The notes under the pieces were generated by a model that did not search any database, was not told the origin of the DNA, and worked only from the letters and a program-made list of their open reading frames with translations. Shown piece after piece: positions 22,001-32,522 of a DNA stretch of 64,000 nt. Made by a program: the position numbers and the translations under genes. The DNA is from Rhodocollybia butyracea. Taxonomy: Eukaryota > Basidiomycota > Agaricomycetes > Agaricales > Omphalotaceae. The stretch spans positions 124,001 through 188,000 of the forward strand of contig JADNRY010000078.1 in the NCBI GenBank assembly GCA_015501585.1, written 5' to 3'. Numbering within the stretch: position 1 is the first letter of the stretch; each line of letters starts with the position of its first letter.

Positions 22001-23026
22001 CGTCGACCAGGGTCTCTGCTACCTCGTCCCGGAGTGATTGAACGAGGACGTTGCTTAGAGTAGGGAGAAGGGTCTCTACCTGGACTACGACGGTAGCCCA
22101 GCTCTGGAGAGGGGTACCGATTGCTACGTTCATGAACATTAGCATCATCGTCATGACTATCACCAGGACGGTAGTGCCTGTCGTCGAAGTCTTTGGAGGG
22201 TTTCGCCGACTCGCTAGGCTGGCTGCGAGAAGATTGCAGTTTAGACTGTTTGAGAAAAGACGTATGGTCAGATCCCAATGAAACAATGGATATGAGGGAA
22301 GCAGGACAAGGAATGGGATCGAGAATGGTGTCGCGACGACATCATGATAGAGGCCGCCGTGAGTGGATCTGGAGGAAAGTTGCTCACGGGGTGGGTCCAA
22401 GTCGACTCGTGAGTTCGGCTGTTATAATAATACACCTGTGTTCCGCCACTTCGAGGGTGACGTCTTTCCCAATTCGGTGGCAAAGGGCCATCGTCCTCGT
22501 CTGGAAAGGGTGGTTTTGTAGCGCTGCTTTTGTTACTTCCTCCGGCGGTTTTACTTTTACCTGTTTCGCGTGTCGCCATTGCGGTCGCTTCGGTCAGAGA
22601 CGAATGAGACGAAGGCAGAAAAGGCACAGCAGCAGCAACAGGTTTGGGCGGTAAACCATGGACCATCATTTGTACAGAGGAAAGCGGTTTTGATTTCGAA
22701 CGCTGGGACCGATTCTGGGATTTTGGGGAATTTATGGGAGTGGAGTCGTTCGGTTTCGGAGAGATAAATGAGCTAGAGGAATCTTCACGCTGCAGAGGAG
22801 CAGAAGAGACAGGAGAGACATGTCTTGAGGTACTGTTCGCATTCTGTGAAGGAGATGAGACACGAGCTGGTACAGAGCTTTCCTGAGCAGGAGGCTCAGC
22901 ATTTTCGTCCTCGTCTCCAGAATCAGTTCCTAGAGAAACGCCATCTGCGTCGTCTATAGGCTCTGTCGGAACAGAAATCTGTTCCTCGTCTTCTTCCCAA
23001 TCCAATACCTCATTTTCGTCGTCCAT
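19026..23026 (-). CDS. WW-domain protein with RS-, proline- and RGG-rich regions (parent copy)
   Basis: A predicted 1,094-aa nuclear, RNA-related protein. The exons I can join in phase are 22388-23026, 21726-22245, 21167-21424, 20846-21113, 20516-20786, 20246-20461, 20122-20193 and 19026-20066. An acidic N-terminus (DWEEDEEQ) is followed by Ser-rich sequence and one WW domain at about residues 180-213 (LPPNWERR...VYYYN...STWTHP), with both tryptophans and the aromatic triplet. Then come Arg/Asp/Ser-rich blocks (RDRDRGRND, YRRSPGRDPSPY), a polyproline run (SPSPPPPPPP), a GGSLLDRLSMG motif and a basic RGRGGGRG end. WW domains bind proline-rich partners. Together with the RS/RGG parts this suggests pre-mRNA processing or transcription, by inference. 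An in-frame GTAAGC near 20015 could be an optional intron. The alternative start is 23035. Its 3' half was copied twice into the array downstream. Confidence 0.82.
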
Positions 23027-23168
23027 ATGTTTCACTTAGAGTAACAAAGAAGAGGGGAGACAAGGGCGTGGTCAAATTTCACTCGGCTGTGATATTTCAA
23101 ACTCCGCCAAGCGCGCGCTTACTCTACGGCTTCTACGGTTTCAGTAATTTCTACAGTCTACCAACAAT

Positions 23169-24285
23169 CTACGAGCCAAAGTACACTGCAAGTACATGCT
23201 TAGCAACATTGAATCCTAACAAGGAGATAATATACGCCGTAAAAAGTGGCAAGAGAGGAGAAAGCAACAACTCAGAACGTATAAGAAACGGTAGCGCTAG
23301 AGACTAGTGTGAGCGACGAGCGAATAGGGCACGAAAGGATCGCATACATACCACTGAAGCCAAGATATACACCATATGTGTACTGCGCGAACCTTGGCAA
23401 CTGTCAATCTGAAATGTCGAATAATAGGCAAACACGGATACATACCCAGCAAGATACAAGGTATTGCCTAAGAAAAGACAAACCCAGTTTTCTTTGAGGA
23501 CAACAGGAAGAATAAGCAGTTGGGCAACGTAGAGCGTAAGGAAGAAGGGAAAGAACGCATTTGTGTGTACGTCGAAAGCGTAGGCCCATTCCACGACAGA
23601 GTCGGCAGGAGTCGAGTGTGAAGGTGGCGCTACAAGCAGGCGGTTCGACACAAACCTACAACAAATAAGCAGAGGAGAACGTAAAAGGCAAGGCACGTAC
23701 CACAACACAGTTGCTACTACCAATCCTGTCACAAGATAATCCCGCAACACCATGAGAAGAGCGAGCTGAATAGCTTGCTGTGCAGAGAACCCATATGCCA
23801 AGGACCATGCCATAGCAGATACTATGTGTATATTGTTAGACAAAGATCCGTCAGTAAAGCATCTGCTCACTAAAGAGACATGCCGCTATGAGCACAAGGA
23901 TGGCTGGGTCATCTCGCGCCCATGTATTTTTGGTTTCTACCAGAGAGTTCCTTTTCAGCATGATCAAGTGAAAGCAAATAATTGAGACTGACGTTTATGA
24001 AAATAAACGTTCCGATACCTTGAGGAGACTTTAGTTGAACCAACCCGGCGCATCCACAAGAACACTCACACTCACACTCTCCTTGGCGCTAGACATAGAT
24101 AGCCCAGTTGCCATATAGCTTGTTCAAAATCCTGAAGAGAAAAATTAGAAGCCAGGAAATCCTAGGCAATTTTCTGGCTATACCATTTGGTTAAAACGGT
24201 GCAATCTCCGGAAAATTAGCGGAAGACGCTGGGAAACTGGTGTTGGAGAGCGAACTTGGCTATTCGAATAGCTTGGGAGATCCAT
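23169..24285 (-). CDS. GMH1: UNC-50 / Gmh1 family Golgi membrane protein
   Basis: A 249-aa protein in eight exons, all phases closing: 24184-24285, 24076-24131, 23993-24018, 23871-23936, 23701-23821, 23446-23655, 23352-23392 and 23169-23296. Family motifs appear in order: MDFEQAIWQL, KQTKNTWARDDPAI, SAMAWSLAYG, EWAYAFDVHTNAFFPFF, LPVVLKENW, GNTLYLAG, YTYGVYLGFS and ALPFLIRSELLLSPL. It has about five membrane helices. UNC-50 proteins sit in the early Golgi and endomembranes. Yeast Gmh1 works with the Arf exchange factor Gea1, and the animal protein is needed for assembly of some receptors. It starts 254 bp from the divergent gene at 24540 and ends 140 bp from the WW-gene start. Length and motifs are normal, so this is a single-copy housekeeping gene and a good anchor for synteny. 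Confidence 0.93.
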
Positions 24286-24539
24286 GCTGGCATCAATTTG
24301 GACCTTTGGACGAGAACGACGGAATGCCAGCTTGCGAAACGTGGAGAGGAGTTTGTCACACCGTCACGTAGGATCAAGACAAAGATCACGGTCACGCGCT
24401 GTCACTTTCTTGAACTTGAACGTCGACGCGACAAAAACTTATTTTCGCTATGGGCTCTCAGACTCACTCGTATGGCTTTCCAATGGTACTTACTTAACAT
24501 ATATGCATATCGCCCGGCTAATCTCTCCAGACATCTACC
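24286..24539. promoter_or_regulatory. Divergent promoter of the UNC-50 gene and the gene at 24540
   Basis: A 254-bp gap between two outward-facing start codons. No motif is assigned. Confidence 0.4.
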
Positions 24540-26062
24540 ATGGACCGTTTCTCTAGCTCTGGCCGTACAGATTCTACTATCGACGACTCGCCTGTGCATA
24601 CACCTCTAGACGAAGACATGAGAGAACCATTCTCAACGATTGGACAGAGGCTCAAAGAACTCGGTGCGCACTGTGAAGATGCAGATGTAGTTGTCTTGGA
24701 GGCAAGCTTTTGGCAACGAATCTCGCCAAATAAACGCTCATGGCATCTCCACAGAAATCTCAAGTCGATGACTCGCACGAACGCTTTACTTCTTTTACTT
24801 TTCCGCCAAAACTGATTCAAGCACCTGTCGAAGCGGGAGATTGTCCTCAAGATCAAGATGAAAGTTTGATTCCATTCTCGGACATTTCTCAAGCTAACGC
24901 TGAAGAGAATTTTGATGGCTCCTTTACATCGGAAATATCTCTTACTTCGTTCCCGGTCGTACCTTTCTCCTCGCCTGAGGTTCCTAGCGACCAAATCCTT
25001 TCTCCTGCACCTATCCCGTTTTCGGCCGAGCTTTCTCGATCTCTACAGGACATAAAACTACAGCCTCAATCGACAGAATCCTCGCCTATGATTGCAATTC
25101 CAAGTCCAAGTATGCCAAACAGTAGCCCTGAAGACAGCCCGGTTTTCTTCCCCGAAGTAGAAGGCTTCAATAATCATTCGCGCGCTTCGGTGAGTGAGCA
25201 TTACTGCTATCTTTCGCCTTGAATTTATCTTGACATATCAGAGCCTCTACAACCTCCCTAATGCACCCATATGTATATCACCCTCGGTCGCCACCACTGA
25301 GTCCGAAGCCTCTGAAATGCAGGTACGTGTAACTCCGAAATGTTAGTTCCTGATTCTAACCGAAGCCCATAGCCTTTGACTAATTCTTCTACTCATATGG
25401 ATTCGACGGTTCCTCTTTCGTCATCTTCCGTTATGTCTCCTGCTCAAGATCAAGCATCTAATATTCAAGATCCTCTCGCTCTCGACTACGACTACACAGA
25501 ACTTCAATATACCTTTTCCGCCATCCGATCCCTAGATCTCACCCCAGCCAAACTTCCTGCTCTTTTCTCCAAGCTAGTGTGTTTCGTCCCCTGGTGCGCT
25601 CTCGTCGGAGGTACAATCCTGCTTTTCCCAGCACATATCGCTAGCGTAGCTTTCAGCCCTGGTATCGGTATTGGCAATTTCAACCTCGATTATGTCTCTC
25701 CTCCACCCAAAGGGATCCATCGATTCGTTCACTGGACCGAATGTGCTATTGCGCACATTATGATCTTTCTCGCTGCAGTCGGCTTTGGCACGTGGCACCT
25801 TGCTGGTACTGTAACGAGTGTAGCTTTGGCGGGCGCTCTGGTTGCAATTGTGATCGCCCAAACTGTTTCTGCTTGGCAAGGTTTCGATTTTGGTGTTGGG
25901 GGACCTGGGCGTAGGGAGGGCAAGCAGCTGGGAGAAGATGATATGGAGTCGATTTGGATGGTGGTACGAATGCATATCTTGGGGGAAGAGAATAAGATGT
26001 GGTTGACTGGGAGTTTGGACCAAGGACTTTTTGTGGTCAATTCGACGACAGGGCGCGACTGA
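24540..26062 (+). CDS. Ser/Pro-rich protein with C-terminal membrane helices, unknown function
   Basis: A multi-exon gene of roughly 425-430 residues. The exon from 24540 (MDRFSSSGRTDSTIDD) probably splices to 24755. A GC-AG intron (24702-24754) and a GT-AG intron (24687-24754) both keep frame. Further introns follow RAS near 25190 and EMQ near 25321. The first two thirds are acidic, Ser/Pro-rich and probably disordered (FPEVEGFNN). The last third has about three hydrophobic helices (LVCFVPWCALVGGTILLFPA, CAIAHIMIFLAAVGFGTWHL, SVALAGALVAIVIAQTV) with a DFGVGGPGRREGKQ loop and an ENKMWLTGSLDQG tail. I do not recognise the family. It looks like a fungal-specific integral membrane protein with a long cytosolic N-terminus. 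Confidence 0.7.
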
Positions 26063-27416
26063 GTCGGATGGATTTTTGCAGTGTTCTTTTGTGTATATCT
26101 TAGTCTCGGTTTGTAAAATTATTTGCGTCTTGTATGATATGTACGTTGTTATACTACATTCCTCGTTCTGTTATCCTTAACTTCAAACTTGTGAGCAGTG
26201 ATTTACCGTAATAAGTAGTACCATCCTTGACGAGGGTCTTCGATTTCAAGACAACATCTTGGCATTGTAACCTTCGAAGACAAACGGGGTGTGTCAAACG
26301 TGCACAAGCAGGTATTCGACAACGTTAGTTTTTTACGCTGCAGCGCCAAAAACGAAGGACCAATCAAATACCGGTTCTCCATAACCTAGAGAAAAACGAT
26401 ATCACTAAAGTTGAAAGTTGAAACCTCCGCAGGCCCCAGGGTTCCTGGAGTGTTGTATGGATCTTTCGGCACTTGTTGTAAATGTGAAGCCCCCCAGGGG
26501 AATTTCGGTGACCAAGTTGCCGAGGGATTAGTATGGTAAGTTGATGAATAATTAACAAGCGAAGCTATGTCACTCCTCGGACCTCCGTGATTGGTACAAG
26601 ATGCATATGGCTGGCGAGCGCCACTGAGCTCTGCACTGCCTGGTAATCTCAGCGCTGCACTGATCGATACTGCGTACTGATAAGTAATCTCAACGCCGGG
26701 TACAATCTGCCAGGTTGAGGAAATACCAAATAATAGTATAGAGGCTCTCGGCCTCTACTTTGTATTCGATGTAAGCTCAGCAAATTACAGGTTATTACAC
26801 GGGATTTTTGAAGAGTATGGTCAGGTATTATCGGTGATGGATCCTGATGATTTGCATGGCAATCTGATGAGTCTGATGAGTCATCATAATCATGATCTCT
26901 TCATTATTGTGATTATCATAGATACTTCCTACTACTAGTCTCCTTAAACAGTTATCGCACGCGGTTAGGAACGAGACTATTCTTCTATGTGGCTGGAAAA
27001 ACATCGAGAACACAACGACACAGATGCGCGAGGCTGTTTTCGCTGGACAAAGAAGCTGGTCACTGTCAAGTCACTGTGACTAGTTTTGGACTAGTTGTCC
27101 TTCTGGACAGAATCAATAACTTCGTTTACAGGCTGGGCAGTGCAAACCTATGGTAGAGAAGAAGGGCCGGAAAACAATTGCCCTTTTCATTTCGGCGACA
27201 ATGTAAGTTGATCGGACTGAAGTAGTTCATTGGCCTGAACACTGGACAGAACAAATACTTGGATGAGTTCGAAGATACTACATCACGAAGATAGATCCTA
27301 CTACTCTGAAACTTCACTCTCCAAATATCTGGTGGGCTGTGTTTCTCTTTCAAGTGTTACACCATTTATCGGTTCATACAAAGAGAGCTCTTTACAATGC
27401 CGCTCCGAAACCCTAC
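26063..27416. other. Intergenic region upstream of MCT copy 1
   Basis: No gene seen. From about 26764 it resembles the region upstream of MCT copy 2 (from 40682): a CAGGTTATTACAC word, then CATCATAATCATGATCT, then AGAACACAACGACACAGATG-like sequence. The promoter was therefore duplicated together with the transporter. Confidence 0.55.
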
Positions 27417-29698
27417 ATGACTCCCTCAAATCTTTCAGACGTTCCAAGTTCTACCGCTTACTCCTCATCTGACCCGTATGCATCCTTGGATTATCGCTTG
27501 GAGGCTTTTGAGGCCCCAGTTTTACCAAGTCCTTGCGCTTCTTCTGCTTCTGCTATAGGTCTCAAAGTCGCCATGGAAAAATCGTCGCTGGGAACGATTC
27601 TCAATGACTTCAAAGATAGAAGATGGTCGTCGCTCTCGAGTAAAGCAAGCTTGCCTCCGATCGACGATATCTCGGACGAGGGATTTCAAGCTTGGTCTGT
27701 TTTATTTGGAGTAATTATCTGGCTCTTCTTGCTCATCACGATTTCTTGCTGATTAGTTTTGTAGGCCATATGCATTGCTTTTACAACGTATGCCCCTACC
27801 TGATATGAGTCTGTAATAACTAATATTGTGACGTTTAGGTCGGGGTATATGAGTACATGGGGGGTCCGTTCTTTGTTAATCAGGTGCTCGAATCGTGTTA
27901 AGCTCTGCTATAGGTATTTCAGGCTTACTACGAACAAAACTTATTACAAGGCTCCTCACAATCCACAATGTAAGTGATCACGGTTGTCAGTCTGTGTTCA
28001 ATGTATCTGAGCATTGCCGAGTAGTGCGTGGATTGGCTCGATACAAGTTTGTCTTGTACTTTCTATGTTTCAAAACTTTTGCCTGATAGAAAATCAGCAA
28101 TCGTTTTTATATATTCCAACATTAATATTTACTCGGTTTTTGGACATGGGGTATTTCCGCACGACGCTTTGCTCTGCTAGTGTAGTATTCGTCATCGCTA
28201 CTGTGTTGACTGCTCAGTGCCATGTTTATTGGCAGTTTCTCATTTGCCAGGGACTCATTACTGGGGTAAACCATTTGTGCTCTCTTATAGATATATGATG
28301 TTGACAGCCTTACACGATAGATAGCCGCAGGTGCATTCTCTGGACCTGTGACTGCCGTGCTGTCACAGTGGTTCTGCCGGCGAAGGGGGCTTGCACTAGG
28401 GATGTATGCGGCTGGAGTAAGTACAATGAGCCTCCTCACCCCGTCCAACGCCAATGTCAGTCATACTAGTCATCCTTAGGCGGGACTGTTCTCCCTATCA
28501 CCGCCAAATTCTTGCTTCCACGTATCGGGTTTGTGATGGTTCTGTTTCTACTGTAATTCAAATGCTGAATATCTGGCTAGATTCCAATGGACAGTGAGGG
28601 CTGTTGCATTGATTATCATACTTGGACTCGGGTTGGGCAACTTGGTATGGTACCCCTGCATTTACCCTGCCAGATTGTTCAATCGAGTCACTAGACAATT
28701 AAACAGCGTAAACCCCCATCACTAGCCAACAAGGATTCTCGGTTCAATTTATCCTTGATCTCGTGGTCCAAGGCTTACATTGTTTATTGCTGCGCGGTTT
28801 TTTCCGTATATCTTGGGTATTATACGTGTAAGTTACTTATCCGGATAGCTCAAGAACTGTCGTTAATAAACAATTTCATGTAAAGTCACAACTTATGTGG
28901 CTGCATCCTCTATTACCGTCGGCATATCAGCTGGATTCTCTTTTTATCTGCTTTCCATCTGCAATGCGTCCAGTGGGCTAAGCAGAGTAGCATCGGGTCT
29001 TATTGCAGATAAAATAGGTATCCACGCTTTGGCTCTATCCCTTCGATAACCAAGCTAAAGTTTCTGCTACTAAAGTTTCTACAGGCGCAATGAATTTGAT
29101 GATCCCTGTCACTACTTTGTCGGCTGTTGTTTACTTCGCTTGGCCCTTTTGTCGCTCAGAAGCAGTTCTTGTTTTCCTGTCTATTGTGTATGGGTGAGTA
29201 CTGCTCAGTGCCACTTGACTGTGGTACCTGCAACCTTAATGTGCTCCAGGATTTCAATAGGCCCCTTTGCTTCTCTGGTTCCTAGTCCTATTCTAGACAT
29301 CGGAGAAAGAGACCAGACTGGAAATAGAATTGGAGTGCTTTTGTCTGTTGCCGGTATCGCAATGCTCTTAGGGACCCCTGTCTCTGGCGCTATCAACAGG
29401 AGCAAGGGACCAATTTCCATGGGAGTCTATGCAGGTCAGAACAAATATTTCTGTTGTTTCAAAACAACCATTAAGTCCAGTCATAGGGAGCATGATGCTT
29501 TTTGGTGTAATCCTCATGGTCATCGTTAGACACTGGCTGCGCAAAGGAATACTCCATCAAAACAGCCCAGAGAAGAGGGAATCTCTGAATTCAATTCAGT
29601 TCCCACTTTTAGAATATAGCACACCGTCTCAACGAGAACAACCTATAACTGTAACACCACTGCCTCCTTTACCAGCCTGCCTTATGGCCCAACCATAG
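27417..29698 (+). CDS. Monocarboxylate-transporter-like MFS permease, copy 1
   Basis: Major facilitator superfamily, MCT-type (Mch-like). It probably moves an organic acid or related small molecule across the plasma membrane with protons; the substrate cannot be told. A hydrophilic N-terminus (SSTAYSSSDPYASLDY) precedes 12 helices cut by about ten small introns. MCT signatures: GYMSTWGVFQAYYEQNLL after helix 1, then WIGSIQ, FLDMGYFRTT, AQCHVYWQFLICQG, GAFSGPVTAVLSQWFCRRRG, LALGMYAAGSSLGG, SAGFSFYLLSICNASSGLSR and SGLIADK, and a DQTGNRIGVLLSVAG loop. The first open stretch seems to stop at 27752, but that is inside an intron: joining GGA to GCCATATGC restores frame. The start at 27417 was chosen because it aligns with copy 2. 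The copies diverge freely in the N-terminus and tail and are close in the membrane core. Confidence 0.85.
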
Positions 29699-30433
29699 TC
29701 CATACACGGATCGTGAGTGTGTAACGAGTCTACCTGGGGGAGACTACAACCATAGGTCTCTGCAAATCTAGTCTTCCTTACTCGTAATACAGTGACGATC
29801 TATAATAGAAAATAAAGTAATCCTAGTAGCATAGAGGCTACTTGGTACAAACTGAAAACAATAGGATTCGCTTCGATGCAATATTTAACAGGGTTCATAA
29901 GTAGTGGTGGGCAGTGCGTGGGTTTATCTATATGAGTTCGACCTGTACTTATGGACAATGGCCGACAGGGTATCGTTTCTACCAGTAATCATTTTATCCC
30001 AACTTAATGAATAAGCCCCTTTCCTATCTAAGTCGTTCCATGGCACCTGAAGAGCAATCGATGTAAACCATGCGATGGCAGGTTATTACATGGCATTTGA
30101 GCATGTGCCAGAGTAGGGTAGTCATATAAGCTAGCCTGAGGAAAGTGGCAAGTGCATCATCAAGCGAGACGGGAGTTGGCGAGACCTGCTTCCGTTTAGT
30201 CAAATTTATTGTACTCTACCAGAGCTACCTGCTGTAGCTGAAGAGTCCAAGTCCTGGTGCTGCCATTTACGGGAATGGTCTCGATAGATGGTGAGGTGGA
30301 ATTGACCATCTGAGATCCAACTCACAGAGGGAAGTTGGGTGAGATACTGCTAGGGGTGGAGGAAGTACACAATGGGGGGTAAACGAGAGGTAGTGCAGGG
30401 GGAAATGAATTCAAAGTGAGCAATCGGATGCTA
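29699..30433. other. Intergenic region between MCT copy 1 and the transposon
   Basis: No gene seen. At 30055-30100 it contains a third copy of the MCT-upstream word (ATCGATGTAAACC...ATGGCAGGTTATTACA). This may be a remnant of an earlier duplication. Confidence 0.45.
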
Positions 30434-30713
30434 CACTGCTGCACCAAACTTTGGCAGATTTTTAAAAGTGATGGTGGTAAAAAAAACATAAAAGCGTACT
30501 TTTAAATATTCTGAGTAATCTTTTGCAAATCTCCAACGCCATCCATGTTTCGAAATCTTTCAAGAGATTTATGACTAAGCCTGTCAACTTTCAGGAAAAT
30601 GTAAGAATACTTTCACAAATCTTTTAGATGAAACCTTTTAGAATTATCTTGGCTAACGCTGCACAGCTGCATGACCTGCTCTCGTTATCATAACTTCACA
30701 TCTCACGCGCACG

Positions 30714-31818
30714 ATGAATCGAAAGAAATTGAATACACTCGCCAAACGTAACTATCAGCCTTCATCGGGTTGGTCATCAGCCGAAGATGAATACGAACCT
30801 TCTCAACAACTTTCGCCACTCCCCAAGAAAGCCCGTTTCGCTGAGGGCAATGACGGAACTCCTCTAACTCCTCCTCGTCCCAGTTTCTTAATGTCTCTGG
30901 AAACAAACAAAAGGTGTGTGCCTGATACTTGTACTCATGAAACAAGTCTCATGGGATTCTAGCATCGCTAACTCGCATGTATTGGACGACGACGTTGGGT
31001 CACAGCAATTCATTGAAAATCTATTTGCCTCCAACGGACTTACTTCAACCAATCTTCACATGGAAGAATGCGACTCTGATATCGATAACGCACAATATGA
31101 GCCCCAATCTCAGAAGCACTGGCAGGAATTGTACGATTCCTCAGTGCCGTCATCCCCTGCCAAACTCCTGCCCACACAATGTGAGTATTAATATCAGATT
31201 TGTTTAGCCTTGTCTCAGTACAATATACATAGATAAGATTACTGCAGATGAGGACAGTTTGACGGTAGCTGAGGTTGGTCAGGTTACTGAAGGTGCGTTA
31301 TTAAGCTTGTTCTTTCCAAGTACTAACTCTTAATACAGAGTTTTGCCCTCATTTGGCCACTTCCTGCCTCTGTGTTGATTTTCTCCTTACACAATATCAC
31401 CAGCTCAACGACTGTCTTGCCCAGGAGCGCTCCGAAAATGAACAGCTTATTGCGAAGAATTTTCAACAGAAGGTCCGTTTGGAACGCTTAAAGCAGGTGC
31501 TTACTGCAACTGTCCAAATGGTTCCCTCGGACCCTTCACATGCACAAGAGAACGAGCGCGTTGCAACTAACGCAAAGAAAATGGAACAGGAGCTGATGTG
31601 TGCTCAAAACGAAGCAAGGGAAGCGCGCGCGGCTCAGGAAACAGCAGAGGAATTTGTACGTAGGCTACGGCGGGACATTCTTGTGCTTCTGCAAGATTAA
31701 TACTTCATTTTGTCACCTTACTGTCATTTGTACCTGTAATGGACCTTTCTCTGCACCCAGGACCCTGCCTGTACCTGAAAGCCATATCTTCGAAGCCGCT
31801 CACCACTCACTACCTTAA
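30714..31818 (+). CDS. Transposon accessory protein 1, coiled coil
   Basis: A protein of roughly 285 residues with several short introns (after TNK near 30914, after PTQ near 31180, after TEE near 31292, after EEF near 31655), inside the Plavaka-like element upstream of the transposase. The N-terminus is Ser/Pro-rich with a basic SPLPKKARF patch that could be a nuclear signal. The C-terminal part is a predicted coiled coil (CLAQERSENEQLIAKNFQQ, then AKKMEQELMCAQNEAREARA). No catalytic motif is seen. By position it may help the transposase, or it may be a captured host gene. The function is unknown. Confidence 0.55.
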
Positions 31819-32522
31819 ACTCAGTCATATGGGAAGTATGTGGATGGTGATGGGGACATGTCTATTGATGCGTGCAGCTCAAAAACTGGCACAGAAGTCA
31901 CAGTTAAAAATGCTGGCACAATGAAAGTCCGTTTCCTCATTTGTAAATCGTTGCGGACCTTTTTTTGCAACGCTATAAACTGAAACAGCGCAGACGCTCC
32001 TCTTCAGCCATGATCTTACGTGGCCCTCGCCGTGATACACCTTTCCTGCGTCTCGTTGCACAAAAGCGAGAAAAAATCTGGCTTCGTAAATGTTTCCACA
32101 ATGAACGCACCCAACACTTTCGGAAGTGCAAAATTTTGTGGCGGTTTATCTTTTTAATTCCATCGTTTTATATCTCTCTGTTCACTGTGATTCTGGTGGT
32201 AACCTTCAAAGATCTTGTCTGGTCTCTTATGACAGAGCTTGTTGTGTCATTGTTGGTAGCCAATTCAGCCCCTGTTATAATAGCCATCATCGACTCATGT
32301 ATTGTGCTGCTGCCATCCACGGAAGGGACAAAACGTGCGAGATATTTATTCTTCTCCTTATCAGCATTATTTAAATTTGGCCATTACAGTCTGTTCCACT
32401 TCGCATAGTTCTAACACCAGACACCCGGTCCAAGTATTTGTTCAGGGGCCTTTCCACACACAGATACTGAGTCAGTGCACTCATTTTTCTTGATTCTGGA
32501 GGGTTAACATTTGTTTTTTTAG
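31819..32522 (+). other. Possible extra N-terminal exons of the transposase, unresolved
   Basis: This stretch has plus-strand open segments (around 31965-32160 with a basic KLKQRRRSSSAM start, and around 32126-32370) and plausible splice sites, but I could not join them. They may be upstream exons of the transposase gene or a small separate gene. Confidence 0.3.

Larger units (their letters stand above)
7024..23026 (-). repeat. Tandem segmental duplication array (WW 3' half - SSP - four-helix gene) x3
   Basis: Read on the minus strand, the order is: intact WW, SSP3, four-helix scrap / WW fragment 2, SSP2, four-helix fragment 1 / WW fragment 1, SSP1, intact four-helix gene. Both internal junctions join four-helix sequence to the same part of the WW gene (the exon at 21167-21424 or its intron). 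This is what two rounds of unequal exchange from one ancestral triplet would produce. The unit is roughly 4-5 kb. Confidence 0.85.

Noticed and set aside
30055..30433. A third MCT gene before the transposon
   Set aside because: Only a roughly 45-bp upstream word is present; no transporter coding sequence follows.
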